Below, piece by piece: positions 7,587 through 10,948 of a stretch of 10,948 nt of DNA (positions are counted from its first letter, which is position 1; each line of letters begins with the position of its first letter). The notes beneath the pieces were generated by a model. The model ran no database searches, was not told the DNA's origin, and saw only the letters and a program-made list of their open reading frames with translations. Both the position numbers and the translations under genes were made by a program. The DNA is from Saprospiraceae bacterium (lineage in GTDB: Bacteria; Bacteroidota; Bacteroidia; Chitinophagales; Saprospiraceae): positions 1 through 10,948 of the forward strand of contig SKYC01000196.1 of NCBI GenBank assembly GCA_007128085.1, written 5' to 3'.

Positions 7587-8918
7587 ATGAAGGAGCATGT
7601 AAAAAAATATATCGAAGAAAATGAGCTGTTCAAGCCCAACGACCGACTACTGGTGGCCGTTAGTGGCGGCGTGGATTCTGTTGTTCTCGCTCAGTTGATT
7701 CATTCCCTGGGGTACTCATTTGCCATCGCTCATGTAAATTACGGATTGAGGGGAAAAGACTCCGACGAAGATGCGTTGTTTGTAAAAAAACTGGGTAAAG
7801 AACTCGGCGTGGATGTATGGGTCCGTGAAGCAAAGCCAAACTTAAAGCAAGAAAAAGGAATACAGGAAAAAGCCAGAGCGATTAGATACCTGTGGTTTGA
7901 GGAGCTCTGCCGGGAAAAGGGATTTGATTGCGTATTGACTGCACACCACAAAGACGATTCAGTTGAAACGGTTTTGATGAATTTTTTCCGCGGCACCGGT
8001 ACGGCGGGTATGCGTGGGATTCCAGCCAGAAGAGAACTGTTTCGAAGGCCATTGCTCTCCTGTAGTAAACTTGAAATTTTGAGATTTGCTGAAAAAAATC
8101 AGTACCATTGGAGGGAAGACCGCACCAATTTGGAAACCGACTACAATAGAAATTACGTGAGAAACACCCTCCTACCCGCTATTGCTGAAAGGTGGCCCCA
8201 GGTCCGCGATACCGTGGCTCAGCACAGTTTTCTGATGCAGGAGGTGGATCAGATAAGTCAACTTTGGCTCAAAAAAAAGCTCAAAGAAGTCGTTTTTCAG
8301 AAGGACTCCATTAAAAAAATCGAACGCGTAAAGATTGTGAACAGTCCCGCGCCACATACATTACTAAGAGCGGCATTAAAACCGCATTCTTTCAGTTTTC
8401 AAACCCTGGCCAAAATACTAAAAGGTGAAAACCCGGGAAGTGAATGGTATTCCAATGACGGTCAATTGCGGCTGGTGCTCGAACCCTCTGGAATGTTGTT
8501 GGCTCAGCACCAATCGGCAGCCCGCAGTTTTCAACCATTGCCGGTAGAGGAAAAAGCAGGTGAAATGGTGACTCCCTTTGGAACCTTCAGCCTTGATTTC
8601 AGCGAGCATTTTCCCCGTAAACTTGACATCCATTCCGCTGTTATCCCCATGAATAAACTCCGCTTTCCCCTGAGACTGCGAAAATGGAAAGCAGGCGATA
8701 TATTTCAACCCGGTGGAATGAAAGGCAGACACAAAAAAGTCAAATCCTTTCTTACCGACTTGAAGCTGGGTAAAATCGAAAAAGAAAAAACCCTGGTTCT
8801 TTTGAATGGAGAAGAAATGGTCTGGGTCGTTGGGTATCGCATAGATGAGCGATATCTTCACGATGTGGATGACAAAGACACGGGGCCGTTTTGCATTTTT
8901 CAGTGGAAAAAGCATTGA
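7587..8918 (+). CDS. tilS: tRNA(Ile)-lysidine synthase
   Basis: 443 residues, a full three-part TilS. It uses ATP and lysine to convert cytidine 34 of tRNA-Ile(CAU) to lysidine, so the tRNA reads AUA and is charged with isoleucine; the function is normally essential. The N-terminal ATP-pyrophosphatase domain shows the PP-loop SGGVDS (26-31), HVNYGLRG (49-56), TAHHKDDSVET (118-128) and FFRGTGTAGMRGI (133-145). These are followed by RRPLL and by the family's WREDRTN...NRNYVRN tract (175-193). A linker/substrate-binding region follows, then the C-terminal TilS domain from about residue 358 with RKWKAGDIFQPGG and KVKSFLTD. It is the last gene of the close-packed cutA-panB-mltG-tilS run. The ATG at 7587 gives the standard N-terminus; no strong ribosome binding site is visible. 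There is no clear terminator after it. Confidence 0.96.
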   Translation: MKEHVKKYIEENELFKPNDRLLVAVSGGVDSVVLAQLIHSLGYSFAIAHVNYGLRGKDSDEDALFVKKLGKELGVDVWVREAKPNLKQEKGIQEKARAIRYLWFEELCREKGFDCVLTAHHKDDSVETVLMNFFRGTGTAGMRGIPARRELFRRPLLSCSKLEILRFAEKNQYHWREDRTNLETDYNRNYVRNTLLPAIAERWPQVRDTVAQHSFLMQEVDQISQLWLKKKLKEVVFQKDSIKKIERVKIVNSPAPHTLLRAALKPHSFSFQTLAKILKGENPGSEWYSNDGQLRLVLEPSGMLLAQHQSAARSFQPLPVEEKAGEMVTPFGTFSLDFSEHFPRKLDIHSAVIPMNKLRFPLRLRKWKAGDIFQPGGMKGRHKKVKSFLTDLKLGKIEKEKTLVLLNGEEMVWVVGYRIDERYLHDVDDKDTGPFCIFQWKKH

Positions 8919-8953
8919 GCACCCCACAACTGTGTGTAGCCTGACTCCAGTGG

Positions 8954-8969
8954 ATACTCCAATGAGTAT
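8954..8969 (+). other. Small hairpin (ATACTC-CAAT-GAGTAT) after tilS
   Basis: A perfect 6-base stem with a 4-base loop begins 36 bases after the tilS coding end. No T-tract follows, so it is not a classical intrinsic terminator. It may protect the 3' end of the operon mRNA or be chance. The remainder of 8919-9031 shows no gene that I can support. Confidence 0.3.
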
Positions 8970-9031
8970 AGCTCGAAGCGGACATTTCTTTAGTTGATAT
9001 TGAGCCTCCGTACCCTTTGTAAATAATTCCT

Positions 9032-9039
9032 TAGATTTG
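9032..9039 (+). promoter_or_regulatory. Candidate promoter -7 element (TAGATTTG) for the S9 peptidase gene
   Basis: TAGATTTG matches the Bacteroidota -7 consensus TAnnTTTG exactly. It lies 72 bases upstream of the peptidase ATG in a 193-base gap, a natural place for a new promoter. Transcription would begin near 9046 and give a leader of roughly 65 bases. A TTTG at 9025-9028 is too close to act as a normal -33 element, so the upstream half is unconvincing. Confidence 0.5.
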
Positions 9040-9063
9040 CTGTAGAAATTGACAAATCATCCC

Positions 9064-9085
9064 GGATCAGATTGTTTGCTGATCC
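9064..9085 (+). other. Hairpin GGATCAG/CTGATCC in the S9 peptidase leader
   Basis: A perfect 7-base inverted repeat (9064-9070 and 9079-9085) encloses an 8-base loop. It lies between the candidate transcription start and the ATG at 9112, so it would form in the 5' leader. The sequence after it (CATTTTGAATCC) is a poor T-tract, which makes a terminator for tilS less likely but not impossible. It could equally be a protein-binding dyad on DNA. Confidence 0.4.
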
Positions 9086-9111
9086 CATTTTGAATCCAAA
9101 AAACATTTTTT

Positions 9112-10948
9112 ATGAGTAATAGTTCTTGCTATATATTTATCGTTCTGGCTGCATTACTCCAGTTTATTTCCAGTCCGCTTTGGGCCCAGGAGAGGCACAA
9201 TCATTCTTCACTTTCAATCTCTGAAGTAATGAAAGGTGAAAAATTTATTGGGTATTTGCCGGAGAATATCAGTTGGCATCCGAATAATCGTCACATCCTC
9301 TTCAGTTGGAATCCCGAGAAGGAAATCATTCGTTCTCCCTTTCGCATAGCCATAGACGAGGACTTTGAAATTTCCCGTTTGAGTCCGGAAAAACAAAGAG
9401 AAACACCTTCCTCGGGCGATTATAATTCAGACCGCACAAAAATGGTATATAGCAAGGAAGGAGATTTGTTTTTATATCGCGTTCAAACGGACAGTATTGA
9501 GAGGTTGAGCCGTACGCATTCCGGAAAACACCACCCTCGATTTACATCGAATGAAAAAGGAGTAATTTATCGCAGTGGAAACCATTTGTTTTATCGCAGC
9601 CTGGAAAAACCCTATGAGGAACAATTGGTGCGCTTTGAAAGTGGGAGTAAGTCTTCCGAACGAAACTTATCTACTGAGGAGGAATGGTTAAAAGAAGATC
9701 AGCTGGAATTGTTCGATGTCTTGCGTCACAGAAGAGACCAGAAGGAATTGAGAGAACAGCGATCTGAAGAGGGCAAGGAGTCCGGTATCTACACGATATA
9801 TCTTGAGGGCAAAACGGTCTCTCATCAGTCTGTTTGTCCCAATATGCGGTTTGTCGGCTTTCGCCTTACGGACAATCCCGATATGAATTATACCGATGTG
9901 CCCAATTACGTTACAGAAAGCGGGCAGGTGGATATCATGCGTTCCAGACCCAAGGTGGGACATCCACAGCCTGGCTTTGAATTCTGGATTTATGACATGA
10001 AAAGGGATACTCATTATACGGTGCGGACTGAAGACCTTCCGGACATCAGGAAAAAACCGGAATTTCTCCTGGAGTACGATGCGGAGACCGGGCGCGAATA
10101 CGAGGAGGATCGATCGGTGGTTGTGCTGGGTCCCCATTATTCAAATTCCGGAAAAGCATTTGTGGTCGTCAGGTCGATGGACAACAAAGACCGTTGGATT
10201 GCTAAATTGGATCTAGTCAGCGGGGAATTGAACGTCATTGATCACCAGAGGGACGAAGCGTGGATCGGCGGCCCCGGAATCGGTGGATGGAATTTCATGG
10301 AGGGAAATGTCGGTTGGCTAAAAGACGATCGACACTTTTATTTTCAATCGGAAATTTCCGGTTATTCTCACCTATACCTCTACGATACAGAAGAAAAAAA
10401 CATCAGAGCGCTGACAGCCGGAGAGTGGGAAGTGATCGACCTGGAGCTCTCTCACGATGGTCGGACTTTTTATCTAACCGCCAATGCTGAAGGACCTCAT
10501 GAACACCACTTTTACCATTTGGATATAGAAAGTAAAGAAATGGTTCGCATTACCCGTGAAAAGGGAGGTCATCAAATTTCAATGTCTCCCGATCAAAAGC
10601 ACTTGGCCATCCGGTATTCCTACAGCAACCTCCCGTGGGAATTGTACTATATGCCCAATGTAAAAGGAGCGGAAATGAAGCGTTTAACTCACTCTACTAC
10701 AGAGCGTTTTAATGCTTACAAATGGCGGACACCTGAGATTGTGAACTTTGAAGCCAGAGATGGTGAAGACGTACCGGCCCGGTTGTACCGGCCTGAAACA
10801 AGCAATGGAGCGGCTGTTATTTTTGTGCACGGAGCGGGTTACTTACAGAATGTTCACCATTGGTGGAGTTCTTATTTCAGGGAATACATGTTTCACAACA
10901 TCCTAACAGACAACGGATATACGGTACTCGATATTGACTTTAGGGCAA
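9112..10948 (+). CDS. Secreted S9 family peptidase (prolyl oligopeptidase/DPP4-like), 3' end beyond the window
   Basis: The frame is open for 612 codons to the right edge. The start is fixed by an in-frame TGA at 9091-9093 with only one ATG after it before residue 40. Residues 1-25 look like a Sec signal peptide (hydrophobic core about 8-19, likely cut after SPLWA), although no Lys or Arg precedes the core, which is unusual. The mature N-terminal part has WD40/PD40-like propeller blades, for example ISWHPNNRHILFSW (51-64), YNSDRTKMVYSKEGDLFLY and MSPDQKHLAIRYS. A charged stretch at about 184-225 interrupts them. The alpha/beta-hydrolase domain begins near residue 544; AVIFVHGAGY (568-577) carries the HGxG oxyanion motif, followed by DNGYTVLDIDFRA. 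The catalytic Ser (GxSxG), Asp and His lie beyond the window. Such enzymes cut peptides after proline or related residues outside the cytoplasm. The family is clear; substrate specificity is not. Confidence 0.9.
   Translation, partial: MSNSSCYIFIVLAALLQFISSPLWAQERHNHSSLSISEVMKGEKFIGYLPENISWHPNNRHILFSWNPEKEIIRSPFRIAIDEDFEISRLSPEKQRETPSSGDYNSDRTKMVYSKEGDLFLYRVQTDSIERLSRTHSGKHHPRFTSNEKGVIYRSGNHLFYRSLEKPYEEQLVRFESGSKSSERNLSTEEEWLKEDQLELFDVLRHRRDQKELREQRSEEGKESGIYTIYLEGKTVSHQSVCPNMRFVGFRLTDNPDMNYTDVPNYVTESGQVDIMRSRPKVGHPQPGFEFWIYDMKRDTHYTVRTEDLPDIRKKPEFLLEYDAETGREYEEDRSVVVLGPHYSNSGKAFVVVRSMDNKDRWIAKLDLVSGELNVIDHQRDEAWIGGPGIGGWNFMEGNVGWLKDDRHFYFQSEISGYSHLYLYDTEEKNIRALTAGEWEVIDLELSHDGRTFYLTANAEGPHEHHFYHLDIESKEMVRITREKGGHQISMSPDQKHLAIRYSYSNLPWELYYMPNVKGAEMKRLTHSTTERFNAYKWRTPEIVNFEARDGEDVPARLYRPETSNGAAVIFVHGAGYLQNVHHWWSSYFREYMFHNILTDNGYTVLDIDFRA

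Noticed and set aside
8418..8927. A 169-codon minus-strand open frame across the end of tilS
   Set aside because: It lies opposite the C-terminal part of a complete, motif-bearing TilS. The peptide shows no domain and the frame is best explained as a shadow.
8919..9111. Intrinsic terminator for the cutA-tilS cluster
   Set aside because: Neither hairpin in this gap is GC-rich or followed by a T-run, so I list them only as hairpins.
9688..10137. A 149-codon minus-strand open frame inside the S9 peptidase gene
   Set aside because: The plus-strand peptidase frame is uninterrupted with recognisable propeller motifs; the antisense peptide has no recognisable features.
1..10948. Mobile element, CRISPR array, tRNA/rRNA gene or defence system
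   Set aside because: No transposase or integrase product, spaced direct repeats, terminal inverted repeats or tRNA-like fold was seen. Nearly all the sequence is accounted for by housekeeping and envelope genes.

Overview
This window looks like an ordinary core-genome segment of a Bacteroidota chromosome. Several things point that way: no start codon has a clear AGGAGG-type ribosome binding site, leaders are A/T-rich, TAnnTTTG promoter -7 elements lie upstream of two genes, a very large TamB/AsmA-like envelope protein is present, and so is a secreted S9 peptidase of the type common in Bacteroidota. A member of the Saprospiria or Chitinophagia is possible, but I cannot place it further from sequence alone.

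Layout. Bases 1-5239 are a minus-strand block read right to left: a 3-hydroxybutyryl-CoA dehydrogenase (hbd), then dihydropteroate synthase (folP) overlapping it by 4 bases (ATGA), then after a 97-base gap a giant TamB/AsmA-like protein that runs off the left edge. It is open for 1134 codons; I checked every codon of that frame and found no stop. A 101-base A/T-rich divergent intergenic region (5240-5340) separates this block from a plus-strand cluster cutA-panB-mltG-tilS (5341-8918), whose gaps are only 15-24 bases. After a 193-base gap with a candidate promoter and two small hairpins comes a signal-peptide-bearing S9 (prolyl oligopeptidase/DPP4-like) peptidase that is cut by the right edge, after its HGxG oxyanion motif and before its catalytic Ser.

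How the genes relate. The content is mainly housekeeping. FolP makes dihydropteroate for folate, and PanB on the opposite strand consumes 5,10-methylene-tetrahydrofolate to make ketopantoate for CoA. Hbd acts on CoA thioesters. MltG cuts nascent peptidoglycan, TilS makes the lysidine of tRNA-Ile(CAU), CutA is a small trimeric protein linked to metal tolerance, and the TamB-like protein and the S9 peptidase work in the envelope or outside the cytoplasm. These links are inference from family knowledge; only spacing and strand are seen directly.

I found no mobile element, CRISPR array, tRNA, rRNA, toxin-antitoxin or defence locus, and no convincing undescribed system. The points most worth a second look are an Arg-to-Ser change in the normally invariant substrate loop of FolP, a TTG start forced on the TamB-like gene, a Cys replacing the conserved Glu near the end of CutA, and the structured leader of the S9 peptidase gene.
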